Source of the DNA: Scatosoma sp045650185
GTDB taxonomy: Bacteria > Bacillota > Clostridia > Christensenellales > Borkfalkiaceae
Length of the DNA stretch: 49,744 bases
Assembly (NCBI GenBank): GCA_045650185.1
Contig: JAZRQY010000007.1
Location: forward strand, 1 to 49,744
Direction: 5' to 3'
Numbering within the stretch: position 1 is the stretch's first letter; each line of letters starts with the position of its first letter. Below, one piece after another: positions 38,932 through 48,000 of this stretch. The notes beneath the pieces were generated by a model. It was not told the DNA's origin and did no database searches. It worked only from the letters and a program-made list of their open reading frames with translations. The position numbers and the translations under genes are program-made.

Positions 38932-40182
38932 ATGATTAACATCCCCAAGGGCACGAAGGACGTTCTGCCCGCAGAATCGTATAAATGGCAATTTGTGGAG
39001 AGTGTAGCACGTGAGGTGGCGGCATCCTTTAACGTAAAGGAAATCCGCACCCCGACCTTTGAGGCAACCGAGCTGTTCCAGCGCGGCGTGGGCAACACTA
39101 CGGATATTGTCAATAAGGAAATGTACACCTTCTTGGATAAGGGCAATCGTTCGATGACCTTAAAGCCGGAGGGTACGGCAGGCGTCGGGCGCGCGTTTAT
39201 TGAAAACGGCTTGCAGGGCGGCGTATTGCCCCTCAAAATGTACTATATCACCCCTGCTTTCCGCTATGAGCGGCCACAGGCAGGTAGACTGCGTGAGTTC
39301 CACCAGTTCGGCGTAGAGCTGTTCGGAGCGAAGGGCGCAGAGATGGATGCCGAGGCGATTATGATTGCGAACACCCTTCTCAAAAAGTTGGGGATTTCCG
39401 TCCGCTTGAAGCTGAATTCTATCGGCTGTCCAGAATGCAGAAAACAGTACAACGAGGCGTTGAAGGCGTTCTTTGCTCCCCATTTGGAAGGGCTTTGCTA
39501 CGATTGTAAAACTCGTTTTGAGAAGAATCCTCTGCGACTGTTGGACTGCAAGGAAGAGGCTTGCAAAAAAATCAATGCGGCGGCGCCTTCCATTCTCGAT
39601 TATCTGTGCGAGGACTGCGCAGGGCATTTCGAGAAGGTGAAGGATTACCTCGAAATTGCAGGCGTAGAATACGAAATTGACGCACGCATCGTGCGTGGTT
39701 TGGACTATTACACCCGTACCGTGTTCGAGTTCGTGGCAAGCGGTATCGGTGCGCAGGGCACCGTTTGCGCCGGCGGTAGATACGACGGCTTGATTGAGGA
39801 GCTTGGCGGTAAGAGTGTCCCTGCCGTGGGTTTTGCGGCTGGTTTAGAACGGTTGCTGATGGTCATGGAACAATGCGGCGCGGACATTCCTAACCCGAAA
39901 ACGCCCACCGTATATTTTGCAGGTATGGACGAGCAGAGCCGTAAACAATGTTTCCGACTTTGCGCTGAGCTTCGCAAGGCAGGTATTTTGGCGGAAATCG
40001 ACCAAATGGAGCGCTCCATCAAGGCGCAGTTTAAGTACGCGGACAAGCTGGGCGTGCAATACGTTGCCGTCATCGGCGAGAGCGAGCTTACCGAAGGCGC
40101 GATGAACGTGAAAAATATGGCAACGGGCGAGAGTGAAAAGGTTGCCTTTGAATCTGCCGTGGAATATTTTTCGAAAAATTAA
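38932..40182 (+). CDS. hisS: Histidyl-tRNA synthetase
   Basis: The 416-residue class II synthetase charges tRNA-His. Motif 1 lies in the first 80 residues (PKGTKDVLP, EIRTPTFEATELF). Motif 2 is RYERPQAGRLREFHQFGVE. The histidine-specific signature is LVRGLDYYTRTVFEF-like (VRGLDYYTRTVFEF), then CAGGRYDGLIEELGG and motif 3 GFAAGLERLLM. The anticodon-binding domain is at about 325-416. A CxxC...CxxC insertion (CYDCKTRFEKN, CKEEACKK) may bind a metal. A weak AAAGGAA site precedes the ATG. Confidence 0.97.
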   Translation: MINIPKGTKDVLPAESYKWQFVESVAREVAASFNVKEIRTPTFEATELFQRGVGNTTDIVNKEMYTFLDKGNRSMTLKPEGTAGVGRAFIENGLQGGVLPLKMYYITPAFRYERPQAGRLREFHQFGVELFGAKGAEMDAEAIMIANTLLKKLGISVRLKLNSIGCPECRKQYNEALKAFFAPHLEGLCYDCKTRFEKNPLRLLDCKEEACKKINAAAPSILDYLCEDCAGHFEKVKDYLEIAGVEYEIDARIVRGLDYYTRTVFEFVASGIGAQGTVCAGGRYDGLIEELGGKSVPAVGFAAGLERLLMVMEQCGADIPNPKTPTVYFAGMDEQSRKQCFRLCAELRKAGILAEIDQMERSIKAQFKYADKLGVQYVAVIGESELTEGAMNVKNMATGESEKVAFESAVEYFSKN

Positions 40183-40209
40183 TGAATACTAACAACGGAG
40201 GAAAAGAGA

Positions 40210-40524
40210 ATGAAAACGGTAAATAGCCAAGAATTGAAGGATTTGATTCAGGTGTCGGAAGTGCCTGTGTTCGTGGATTTTTCCGCAACGTGGTGTGGAC
40301 CTTGCAGAATGCTCGCCCCCATTTTAGAGGAGCTTTCCGAACGCTATGAAGGTAAGGCGGTGTTCGTCAAAGTGGACGTGGACGACAGCCGTGAGGCGGC
40401 AATCGAACACGGAATTACGAATATCCCCAACGTGATTGCGTTCAAGGGCGGAAAAGCGGTGGCAAACCAGTTGGGTTTTGTTCCCGAGGAGCAGACGGAA
40501 GAATTTATCAAGAGCGTATTGTAA
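40210..40524 (+). CDS. trxA: Thioredoxin
   Basis: The 104-residue protein has the thioredoxin fold and the active-site motif SATWCGPCRMLAP (Cys30, Cys33). VKVDVDDSREAAIEHGITNIPNVIAFKGG supplies the cis-Pro loop. It reduces disulfides in cytoplasmic enzymes using thioredoxin reductase, which is not in the window. CGGAGG precedes the ATG and a strong terminator follows. It is 27 nt after hisS and probably cotranscribed. Confidence 0.96.
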   Translation: MKTVNSQELKDLIQVSEVPVFVDFSATWCGPCRMLAPILEELSERYEGKAVFVKVDVDDSREAAIEHGITNIPNVIAFKGGKAVANQLGFVPEEQTEEFIKSVL

Positions 40525-40531
40525 TGGTAAA

Positions 40532-40565
40532 AGGCGGCTTGCGAAAAGCAAGCCGCCTCTTTTTA
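40532..40565 (+). terminator. Intrinsic terminator after trxA
   Basis: AGGCGGCTTGC (40532-40542) pairs with GCAAGCCGCCT (40548-40558), followed by CTTTTT. Confidence 0.93.
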
Positions 40566-40593
40566 TGCAAAAAGGATTTTATCAAAAATCCTA

Positions 40594-40623
40594 TTGACGA
40601 GCGTGGTAAAAATGTGGTAAAAT
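40594..40623 (+). promoter_or_regulatory. Promoter of the second BspA-like gene
   Basis: TTGACG at 40594-40599, an 18-nt spacer and TAAAAT at 40618-40623. An AGGATTTT/AAAATCCT hairpin ends two bases before the -35 box. Confidence 0.65.
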
Positions 40624-40656
40624 GACAGCAAAGATACATATGCAGAGGTATTCCCC

Positions 40657-41529
40657 ATGAAAAAGAAAGTGATAAGCTTTATATTGGCGGTTGCGGCGAT
40701 GCTTTCGTGCACGGTTGCTTTTTCTGCGTGCGTTCGTGGTGGCAATCCCCCCGAAAGCAGTACTGTCGGCAGTAGTGACAGCAGTAGCTCATCCAACGGC
40801 GATACGACTCCGGAATTAAAAGACGAAATGGAGAATTTTGAATACACGCAGACGGAAACTGAGTGTATCATTACGGGGCTTAAAGATAAAACTGTGACGA
40901 AAATTGTAATCCCTGACCAAGTGACCGGTATTGCTGATTGTGCGTTTGAGGAATGTGACTTTTTAATGAGTGTGGTCGTCGGCAACGGCGTGACCAGCAT
41001 CGGTGAGGATGCGTTTGTCGGATGCTATAGGCTGGTAGAGGTGTTCAACACGTCCAGCCATATTACGGTGGAAAAAGGTAGCGAGGAGCACGGCGAGATA
41101 GCCCGTTACGCATTGGCAGTATACAATAGCGATAGTGGTGTAACGGAAAGCAAGCTCCTTGACGATAACGGATATATCGTCTATACGGAAGGCGCAGAAA
41201 GGATTTTGGTGGGATATACGGGCAAGGAAACGGATTTGGTTTTGCCTTCGTATATTACGAAAATCAATCCGTATGCGTTTTATGCTAGCGACGGCTTGAC
41301 GAGCGTTGAAATCCCCAACGAAGTGACGAGTATCGGGGCTTTTGCGTTTGATTGCTGTGATTACTTGATGGAGATTGTCTTTAGGGATACTACTACTTGG
41401 TATAGAACGTACAACGCTTCGAATTGGGAAAACAAAACGGGCGGCGAAGAAATAGACTTTACCGATTCGTACAGAAACGTAGAGCTTTTCTACGAATACT
41501 ATTATTACTACAACTTTTATAAATTATAA
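40657..41529 (+). CDS. BspA-like leucine-rich-repeat lipoprotein
   Basis: The 290-residue protein has a lipoprotein signal with lipobox FSAC (Cys25) and a Ser/Gly-rich linker (about 30-50). BspA-type (LRR_5) repeats follow with the pattern TKIVIPDQVTGIADCAFEECDFL and NGVTSIGEDAFVGCYRLVEV. The middle (about 140-195) departs from the repeat, and a second repeat group (TSVEIPNEVTSIGAFAFDCCDYL) follows. The C-terminus is Tyr-rich (YEYYYYYNFYKL), which is unusual. It is probably a surface binding protein, smaller than the one at 27745. It has its own promoter and terminator. Confidence 0.85.
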   Translation: MKKKVISFILAVAAMLSCTVAFSACVRGGNPPESSTVGSSDSSSSSNGDTTPELKDEMENFEYTQTETECIITGLKDKTVTKIVIPDQVTGIADCAFEECDFLMSVVVGNGVTSIGEDAFVGCYRLVEVFNTSSHITVEKGSEEHGEIARYALAVYNSDSGVTESKLLDDNGYIVYTEGAERILVGYTGKETDLVLPSYITKINPYAFYASDGLTSVEIPNEVTSIGAFAFDCCDYLMEIVFRDTTTWYRTYNASNWENKTGGEEIDFTDSYRNVELFYEYYYYYNFYKL

Positions 41530-41542
41530 TCGCGAATAAGCA

Positions 41543-41578
41543 AAACCCCGACGGATTGTCCGTCGGGGTCTTTCTTTT
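41543..41578. terminator. Bidirectional intrinsic terminator
   Basis: CCCCGACGG (41546-41554) pairs with CCGTCGGGG (41560-41568). T-rich tract follows on the plus strand and AAAA precedes it, serving both the BspA-like gene and the converging rubrerythrin gene. Confidence 0.9.
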
Positions 41579-41597
41579 ATTGTGGAGGTATTAAGGA

Positions 41598-42236
41598 TTA
41601 ATAGTTTTCAGCTCTTACCTGGAAGTATGCTTGAGGATGTGCGCAGATAGGGCATACGTCGGGTGCTTCCTTGCCAACTACGATATGGCCGCAGTTCGAG
41701 CATTGCCATACAGCGTCGCCTTCCTTGGAGAATACAAGCTTGTTCTGTACGTTGGAAAGAAGCTTTCTATATCTTTCTTCGTGTTCCTTTTCGATAGCAG
41801 CAACGCCTTCGAACAATACAGCGATGTCTTCAAAGCCTTCTTCTCTTGCCGTCTTTGCAAAGCCTGCATACATATCCGTCCATTCGTAGTTTTCGCCCAA
41901 AGCAGCATCCAACAGATTTTCTGCGGTGGAGGAGATTTCGCCGCCGTTCAAAAGCTTATACCAAATCTTTGCGTGTTCCTGTTCGTTCTTCGCGGTTTCT
42001 TCAAACAGAGCAGCGATCTGTACAAAGCCTTCTTTCTTTGCCTTGGATGCGAAATAGGTGTACTTATTTCTTGCCTGAGATTCGCCTGCGAAAGCCTCTT
42101 TCAAGTTCGCTTCCGTCTTCGTGCCCTTCAAGGGGTTTACCTTTTCAAACACGTTGGTCTGTTTGCATTTAGGGCAGGTTTCAATTGCGCCTTCGCCTTC
42201 GTGAACGTAACCACATACTTTACATACATACTTCAT
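41598..42236 (-). CDS. Rubrerythrin with N- and C-terminal rubredoxin-like domains
   Basis: The 212-residue protein is a rubrerythrin, a diiron peroxide reductase for oxygen tolerance in anaerobes. Residues 1-35 have CKVCGY and CPKCK, a rubredoxin-like Fe site at the N-terminus. The ferritin-like domain (about 40-165) supplies the diiron ligands (LKEAFAGESQARNKYTYFA, EEETAKNEQEHAKIW-like FEETAKNEQEHAKIW, EGVAAIEKEHEERY). The C-terminus has a second rubredoxin (WQCSNCGHIV, CPICAHPQAYF). Having one at each end is less common than the usual C-terminal one. GATGAGG lies before the ATG. Confidence 0.93.
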   Translation of the reverse strand: MKYVCKVCGYVHEGEGAIETCPKCKQTNVFEKVNPLKGTKTEANLKEAFAGESQARNKYTYFASKAKKEGFVQIAALFEETAKNEQEHAKIWYKLLNGGEISSTAENLLDAALGENYEWTDMYAGFAKTAREEGFEDIAVLFEGVAAIEKEHEERYRKLLSNVQNKLVFSKEGDAVWQCSNCGHIVVGKEAPDVCPICAHPQAYFQVRAENY

Positions 42237-42256
42237 AAATTTTTACCTCATCGAGA

Positions 42257-42282
42257 ATTCTTATTAAAACTCATTCTTATTA
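42257..42282. promoter_or_regulatory. Direct repeat between promoter and rubrerythrin start
   Basis: ATTCTTATTA occurs at 42257-42266 and 42273-42282, with starts 16 bp apart, in the 5' untranslated region of the rubrerythrin gene. Such a repeat could bind a regulator such as a PerR/Fur family protein; the match to a PerR box is weak. Confidence 0.4.
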
Positions 42283-42307
42283 GGACTAAGTTTCATTAAC
42301 TGTTTTT

Positions 42308-42336
42308 ATATTACCATATTTAAAATGCTTTGTCAA
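42308..42336 (-). promoter_or_regulatory. Promoter of the rubrerythrin gene
   Basis: On the minus strand TTGACA (42336-42331), a 17-nt spacer and TAATAT (42313-42308). Confidence 0.8.
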
Positions 42337-42385
42337 TAGTTTTGTGAAAAAAAGTTGAAAATTTTTTCCAGGAAATGGAAAGGGG

Positions 42386-42414
42386 TTGCTTTTTGCCTTT
42401 TTTACCGATAATAT
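42386..42414 (+). promoter_or_regulatory. Probable promoter of the cardiolipin synthase gene
   Basis: TTGCTT at 42386-42391, a 17-nt spacer and TAATAT at 42409-42414. It would give a leader of about 14 nt. Confidence 0.6.
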
Positions 42415-42434
42415 ACTATATAAGGAAGTGGATT

Positions 42435-43997
42435 ATGGCAAAAAAATTGACGGAACGAAAACGGAAATGGATTGAGAAAACCCTGAATAATAACCGCCGC
42501 TATAAGATGGTTGCTTACAACCGCGCGCTAACCTGCATTCTTTTGTTGCTGTTAGAGCTGACGGTTTCGGTGATTTTGCTGCTCAGAACACAGCTTGGGT
42601 GGCTGTGGAAGTTGCTAACGGGGGTGCTCTCCCTGCTGTCTGTCGTTTACTTAGCGGGCAGGGAGCAACGTCGTCCCACCCGTATGCTGTGGATTATCCT
42701 TCTGTTACTTGTGCCCATTGTTGGCGTACCTGCCTATCTATTGTACGGCGACGGCAAGCCGACGGCACGCTTGCGGCGCAGGTATGCGGAGTCGGAGAAA
42801 ATCCTGTCTGCCTACGACGCACCTGCGAACGAGAGCTGTGGACAGGAAGGAGAGGTCGGTATGTCTATGCTGCTACAAAAGCAGGGATATCCTACCTATT
42901 ACGACGGGGACGTGCAGTATTATCCCACGGGCAGGGAGCTTTTTGGGGCGATGTTAGACAGCCTGAAGGGAGCAAAGAAATTCGTCCTGATGGAATATTT
43001 CATCCTCGCAGGTGGAAAGATGTGGGAACAGCTATCAAAACTGCTCTTACAAAAAGCAGAGGAAGGGGTAGAGGTGAAAATCATCTATGATGATTTCGGT
43101 TCGATTTTCTCTCTGCCGCCGCATTACGCGCGGTACCTTGAAAGCCTGCACGAAAACGTACAATGTCTTGCTTTTAATAAAGTATATCCCATTTTCAGCC
43201 CTTCTTATAACCACCGTGACCATAGAAAAATTTTTATCGTGGACGGCGAGGTGGGATTCACGGGTGGCGTGAATATCGCCGACGAGTATATCGACGAGAA
43301 AAAACGGTTCGGTTACTGGAAGGATACGGGGATTCGGGTGCGAGGGAGCGCGGTGCGCTCGATGACGAAAGCCTTTTTGGAAACGTGGGTAGCGTTGAAA
43401 GAGCCGAACTTGGACGTTTCCGCTTATTTACAGTCGCCTGCGTTTGGGCAGACGGGGACTTGTATCGCTCCGTGTGCCGACTCTCCCTTGGACGAGGTGC
43501 GCACGTCCGAGTTGGTGTATTTGGAGATGATTTGCAGGTCGCAAGACTACCTCTATATTACGACCCCTTATCTGGTGTTGGACGAATCGTTGCGGACGGC
43601 ATTGTGCTTGGCGGCGATGAGAGGGGTGGACGTGCGGATTTTGACGCCGGGGATTCCCGATAAAAAGGCGGTGTATCGCTTGACGAGGGCAAACTATGGT
43701 GAGTTGCTTCGGGCAGGGGTAAAAATCTACGAATACATCCCCGGATTTTTGCATGCAAAAATGACGCTTTCCGACGGCGCGGCGATCGTGGGGACGACGA
43801 ATTACGATTATCGGAGCCTATACCTGCATTTCGAGAACATGGTGTATTTCCGTGGCGAAGAGTGTGTTCGCGCGGTGAGAGAGGATTTCGAGCAGATGTT
43901 TTTGGTGTCCAAGGAACGTGGGCTGTCGGACGTGAAACAAAATTTTTTTGGAAGGCTGGTCGATACGGTGTTGCGGATTTTTGAGCCGCTATTATAA
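42435..43997 (+). CDS. cls: Cardiolipin synthase (phospholipase D family)
   Basis: The 520-residue enzyme makes cardiolipin from two phosphatidylglycerols. Two N-terminal membrane helices (about 25-75) and a third hydrophobic stretch (about 85-105) precede the catalytic part. Two HKD motifs are visible: HRKIFIVDGEVGFTGG and HAKMTLSDGAAIVGTTNYD. FEYFILAGGKMW-like sequence (LMEYFILAGGKMW) and the SAVRSMTKAFLETW segment fit the family. The ATG at 42435 follows TAAGGAAG; twenty upstream codons without a site are excluded. Confidence 0.94.
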   Translation: MAKKLTERKRKWIEKTLNNNRRYKMVAYNRALTCILLLLLELTVSVILLLRTQLGWLWKLLTGVLSLLSVVYLAGREQRRPTRMLWIILLLLVPIVGVPAYLLYGDGKPTARLRRRYAESEKILSAYDAPANESCGQEGEVGMSMLLQKQGYPTYYDGDVQYYPTGRELFGAMLDSLKGAKKFVLMEYFILAGGKMWEQLSKLLLQKAEEGVEVKIIYDDFGSIFSLPPHYARYLESLHENVQCLAFNKVYPIFSPSYNHRDHRKIFIVDGEVGFTGGVNIADEYIDEKKRFGYWKDTGIRVRGSAVRSMTKAFLETWVALKEPNLDVSAYLQSPAFGQTGTCIAPCADSPLDEVRTSELVYLEMICRSQDYLYITTPYLVLDESLRTALCLAAMRGVDVRILTPGIPDKKAVYRLTRANYGELLRAGVKIYEYIPGFLHAKMTLSDGAAIVGTTNYDYRSLYLHFENMVYFRGEECVRAVREDFEQMFLVSKERGLSDVKQNFFGRLVDTVLRIFEPLL

Positions 43998-44060
43998 TGC
44001 AAATTTGCCGTGAGAAAGTAAAAGTTTTGTGAAAAGGTGGTCGGTAGGGTGGAAGATTGC

Positions 44061-44089
44061 TTGACAATCGGCGTATGCGGGCTTATAAT
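44061..44089 (+). promoter_or_regulatory. Consensus promoter of the ABC exporter operon
   Basis: TTGACA at 44061-44066, a 17-nt spacer and TATAAT at 44084-44089. Confidence 0.9.
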
Positions 44090-44124
44090 ATTTTTGAAAA
44101 AATATTACTTTAGTAGGAGAGAGT

Positions 44125-45933
44125 ATGGTCAAGACCTTGTTAAAAAGCGTTCGTGAATACAAAAAGCCTGCCATCATCACCCCGATTTTTATGGTGCTTG
44201 AGGCGCTTTGCGAATGCTTGATTCCCTTTTTTATGGCGCAACTGATTACGGCGATTAAGCCTGCGCCGGGCGAGCCGCCTCTCGCCGCCGATATGGCGTT
44301 GCAGACGGTATTAAAGTATGGCTTAATTCTGCTTGCGTTGGCGGCGGTATCGCTGACCAGCGGTGTTTTGGCAGGACGATTCGCGGCGACGGCAAGCTGT
44401 GGCTTTGCAAAAAATTTGCGCCACGACCTCTTTTACAAGGTGCAACGGTTCTCTTTTGCGAACGTGGATAAGTTTTCTACCTCGTCGCTGGTCACCCGAT
44501 TGACGACGGACGTCACCAACGTCCAGCAGGCGTTTCAAATGTGCTTGCGTATCGTTATTCGCGTACCGTTGCAGTTTATCTTTGCGATTATTATGAGCTT
44601 TACCATCAACCCCAAGCTGGCTTGGATTTTCGTGGTAATCGTTCCTTTCTTGGCGGCGATTATCATCGGCTTGATGCGGTTCGTTATGCCCTTCTTCCGC
44701 CGTATTTTCAAAAAGTACGACGCGCTGAACGAATCGGTGCAGGAAAACGTGGGCGGTATCCGTGTGGTAAAAGCGTTTGTCCGTGAGGACCACGAAACGG
44801 AGAAGTTCAAAAAGGCGGCAGGGGAAGTGCGCGACGACTTTACGCGTGCGGAAAAAATCATTGCTCTGAACGGCCCGATCATGACGCTGTTTATCAATTT
44901 TGCCTCTATCTTAATTTCTGCGTTTGCGGCGTACGCCATCATCGATGCGAATTTCTGGGCGGCGTACCCCGGCTTTGGCGAAGGTCAGCTTTCCGCGTTG
45001 ATTTCGTACGGCATTCAAATGCTGTCGTGCCTTATGATGTTCTCCATGATTTTCGTAATGCTGTCCATGTCCATCGAGGGCGCAAGACGTATTGCGGAGG
45101 TTTTGAACTGCGAATCGGATATCGTTAGCCCCGAAAACGCAACGACCGAAGTAAAAGACGGCTCTATCCGCTTTGCAGACGTGCGCTTTAAGTATTCCTC
45201 TACGGCGAACAAGTACGCCTTGGACGATATCGACTTAACGATTGCATCGGGCGAAACGGTAGGCATTTTAGGGGGTACGGGCTCGTCGAAGACCACCCTC
45301 ATTCAGCTGATTCCCCGTCTGTACGATGCGACGGAAGGGGCGGTGTACGTTGGCGGTGTCAACGTCAAGGATTACGACTTAGACGTTTTGCGCAAAGAGG
45401 TTGCGGTCGTTTTGCAAAAGAACGTACTCTTTTCAGGCACGATTAAGGAAAACTTGCGTTGGGGCAACCCTGAAGCGAGCGACGAGGAGCTTGTTCGCGT
45501 ATGCAAGTTGGCGCAGGCGCACGACTTTATTTCCGCGTTCCCCGACGGCTACGATACCTATATCGAGCAGGGCGGCACGAACGTTTCCGGCGGTCAAAAG
45601 CAAAGATTGTGTATCGCAAGGGCGATTTTGCGCAAGCCGAAAATCCTCATCTTGGACGACAGTACCTCTGCGGTAGACACCAAGACGGACGCCTTCATTC
45701 GTATGGCGTTTGCGGATGAAATCCCCGATACGACCAAGATTATTATCGCCCAGCGAGTGGCTTCGGTCGAACACGCAGATAAGATTGTGGTGCTGGACGG
45801 CGGTAAGATTTTAGAGATGGGCACGCATGCCGAGCTCATGGAAAAGGGCGGCGTATACAAGGAAATTTACGACGCGCAGACGAAGGGAAAGGCTGGCGAT
45901 GCCTCCGAGAATGCAGAAGGAGGTGAGGCGTAA
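44125..45933 (+). CDS. ABC exporter half-transporter, subunit with degenerate ATP site
   Basis: The 602-residue protein has a six-helix exporter domain (about 1-325) and an ATPase domain (about 345-580). Walker A is GGTGSSKTT (residues 383-391), with Ser in place of the second Gly. The signature is VSGGQKQRL. Walker B reads ILILDDSTSAVD, where Asp replaces the catalytic Glu. This is the pattern of the degenerate-site subunit in heterodimeric exporters (TM287/288-like, BmrC/D-like). The stop codon overlaps the ATG of the next gene by one base, so translation is coupled. Substrate is not predictable (drug, lipid or peptide). Confidence 0.93.
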   Translation: MVKTLLKSVREYKKPAIITPIFMVLEALCECLIPFFMAQLITAIKPAPGEPPLAADMALQTVLKYGLILLALAAVSLTSGVLAGRFAATASCGFAKNLRHDLFYKVQRFSFANVDKFSTSSLVTRLTTDVTNVQQAFQMCLRIVIRVPLQFIFAIIMSFTINPKLAWIFVVIVPFLAAIIIGLMRFVMPFFRRIFKKYDALNESVQENVGGIRVVKAFVREDHETEKFKKAAGEVRDDFTRAEKIIALNGPIMTLFINFASILISAFAAYAIIDANFWAAYPGFGEGQLSALISYGIQMLSCLMMFSMIFVMLSMSIEGARRIAEVLNCESDIVSPENATTEVKDGSIRFADVRFKYSSTANKYALDDIDLTIASGETVGILGGTGSSKTTLIQLIPRLYDATEGAVYVGGVNVKDYDLDVLRKEVAVVLQKNVLFSGTIKENLRWGNPEASDEELVRVCKLAQAHDFISAFPDGYDTYIEQGGTNVSGGQKQRLCIARAILRKPKILILDDSTSAVDTKTDAFIRMAFADEIPDTTKIIIAQRVASVEHADKIVVLDGGKILEMGTHAELMEKGGVYKEIYDAQTKGKAGDASENAEGGEA

Positions 45934-47915
45934 TGGCTACGGCAACGAAACCGAGTGGGGCGATGCCCAAAGGTCCGATGCGTGGTCGGGCGATGCGACC
46001 TCCTAAGGGCGCAATTAAAAAGGGTACGTTCGGGCGATTGATAAAGCTGCTGTTCAAATACTACAAGTGGCGCTTGCTTTTGGTGGCGTTCTGTCTTGTA
46101 TTCTCTGCGGCGGGCAGTTTGGTATCCTCTTTCTATATGCAACAGGTGGTGGACAGCGTTATCACGCCTGCGCTGGAGGCAGGCGGCATTACGGATGCGA
46201 TTTCGCAGACGTTGGTGGGCTTGATTGTGATGATGATAACGGTGTATTCGCTCGTGGTCATCTCGTCCTTCTTCTATCAGCGAATGATGGCGGTGATTAC
46301 GCAGGGGACGCTTTATCACATTCGTGAGGAATTGTTCACCAAGATGCAAAAGCTGCCGATTAAGTACTTCGACACGCACGCGCACGGCGATATCATGAGT
46401 AATTACACCAACGACACGGATGCGGTGCGGCAGGTCATCGGGCAGAGCTTGCCCAACCTTTGCAGCAACACGCTGACCCTCGTGCTTTCGGTGGGGATGA
46501 TGCTGACGTACAGCTTCTGGCTGTCCTTGGTGGTGCTGTGCTGTACGGTGGCAATGAGCTTCGTCGTCAAGAAAATCGGCGGCGGCAGCGCAAAGTATAT
46601 GGTGGCGCAGCAAACCTCGCTGGCAATGGAAGAGGGCTTCGTCGAGGAGATGATGAAGGGGCAGAAGGTCGTCAAGGTCTTCACCCACGAGGAGCAGGCG
46701 AAAGAGGATTTCAACAAATTGAACGAAAAGCTGTTTGAGGACAGCCGCCGCGCCCATCAATACGGCAATATTTTAGGCCCGATTTTGGGCAATATCGGCA
46801 ATTTTAACTACGTTTTACTCGCCATTGTCGGCGCGCTGCTCTATTCGCTGAACGTAAGAAATTACGGCTTTGGCAACCTCTTTACGGGCGGCGGAGCGTT
46901 GGGGCTTGGCGTTATCATAGCGTTCTTAGGTGTATCTAGGAACTTTGCGCAAATCGTCAACCAGATGTCCCAGCAGGTTTCCCTCGTGGCGATGGGGCTT
47001 GCCGGCGCTAGCCGTATCTTCACCGTAATGGACGAAGAGCCCGAGGTGGACGACGGCTACGTGGAGTTGGTGTACGCAAAGCAGGACGAAAACGGCGAGC
47101 TTGTAGAAAGCGAGCAAAGAACGGGGCTTTGGGCTTGGAAGCATTACCACAAAGCAGAGGGCACCACGACGTATACCCAGCTCAAAGGGGATATCGTCAT
47201 GGAACAGGTGGACTTTGGCTACGTGCCTGAAAAGCAGGTACTCACCGACGTCACGCTGTATGCTCGTCCCGGGCAGAAGATTGCTTTCGTTGGCGCAACG
47301 GGCGCAGGTAAAACGACCATTACCAACCTTATCAACCGTTTCTACGATATCGCAGACGGAAAAATCCGCTATGACGGAATCAACATCAACAAGATTAAAA
47401 AGGCGGACTTGCGCCGCTCGTTGGGGATTGTTTTGCAGGACACCAACCTGTTCACGGGTACGGTTATGGAGAACATTCGCTACGGCAGACTGGACGCTAC
47501 GGACGAGGAGTGTATCGAGGCGGCAAAGCTTGCCAACGCGCACGACTTCATCACCCGTTTGCCCGATGGGTACAACACGATGCTGACGAACAACGGCGCC
47601 AACCTTTCGCAAGGGCAAAGACAATTGTTGTCTATCGCTCGCGCGGAAGTAGCGGATACGCCGGTAATGATTTTGGATGAGGCAACCTCCTCCATCGACA
47701 CCCGTACCGAGGCTTTGGTGCAGGGGGGTATGGATCAGCTGATGAAGGGCAGAACGGTGTTCGTTATCGCCCACAGATTGTCCACGGTTATGAACTCGGA
47801 TGCGATTATGGTGCTCGACCACGGCAAGATTATCGAACGTGGCACGCACGAGCAGTTGATTGAGCAAAAAGGCACCTATTATCAACTGTATACAGGCGCG
47901 TTTGAATTGGAATAA
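45933..47915 (+). CDS. ABC exporter half-transporter, subunit with canonical ATP site
   Basis: The 660-residue partner has a basic, Pro/Gly-rich N-terminal tail (about 1-35), a six-helix exporter domain (about 40-365), an extra linker (about 370-420) and an ATPase domain. Walker A is GATGAGKTT (454-462), the signature LSQGQRQLL and Walker B MILDEATSSID with catalytic Glu. It forms a heterodimer with the subunit encoded just upstream, to which its start codon is fused. A strong terminator follows. Confidence 0.93.
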   Translation: MATATKPSGAMPKGPMRGRAMRPPKGAIKKGTFGRLIKLLFKYYKWRLLLVAFCLVFSAAGSLVSSFYMQQVVDSVITPALEAGGITDAISQTLVGLIVMMITVYSLVVISSFFYQRMMAVITQGTLYHIREELFTKMQKLPIKYFDTHAHGDIMSNYTNDTDAVRQVIGQSLPNLCSNTLTLVLSVGMMLTYSFWLSLVVLCCTVAMSFVVKKIGGGSAKYMVAQQTSLAMEEGFVEEMMKGQKVVKVFTHEEQAKEDFNKLNEKLFEDSRRAHQYGNILGPILGNIGNFNYVLLAIVGALLYSLNVRNYGFGNLFTGGGALGLGVIIAFLGVSRNFAQIVNQMSQQVSLVAMGLAGASRIFTVMDEEPEVDDGYVELVYAKQDENGELVESEQRTGLWAWKHYHKAEGTTTYTQLKGDIVMEQVDFGYVPEKQVLTDVTLYARPGQKIAFVGATGAGKTTITNLINRFYDIADGKIRYDGININKIKKADLRRSLGIVLQDTNLFTGTVMENIRYGRLDATDEECIEAAKLANAHDFITRLPDGYNTMLTNNGANLSQGQRQLLSIARAEVADTPVMILDEATSSIDTRTEALVQGGMDQLMKGRTVFVIAHRLSTVMNSDAIMVLDHGKIIERGTHEQLIEQKGTYYQLYTGAFELE

Positions 47916-47918
47916 AAA

Positions 47919-47954
47919 AGAAAAACGCTGTGCAACGATGCACAGCGTTTTTTT
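47919..47954 (+). terminator. Intrinsic terminator after the ABC exporter genes
   Basis: AAAAACGCTGTGC (47921-47933) pairs with GCACAGCGTTTTT (47940-47952). Confidence 0.93.
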
Positions 47955-48000
47955 ATCCTTAAGGTTTGAAGTTTTGTCAGCTTAAGCCTTTCCATAACGC

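Noticed and set aside
45271..45300. Walker A change (GSSKT) as a sign of a broken ABC gene
   Set aside because: The rest of the ATPase domain is intact and this pattern is common in heterodimeric exporters with one degenerate site.
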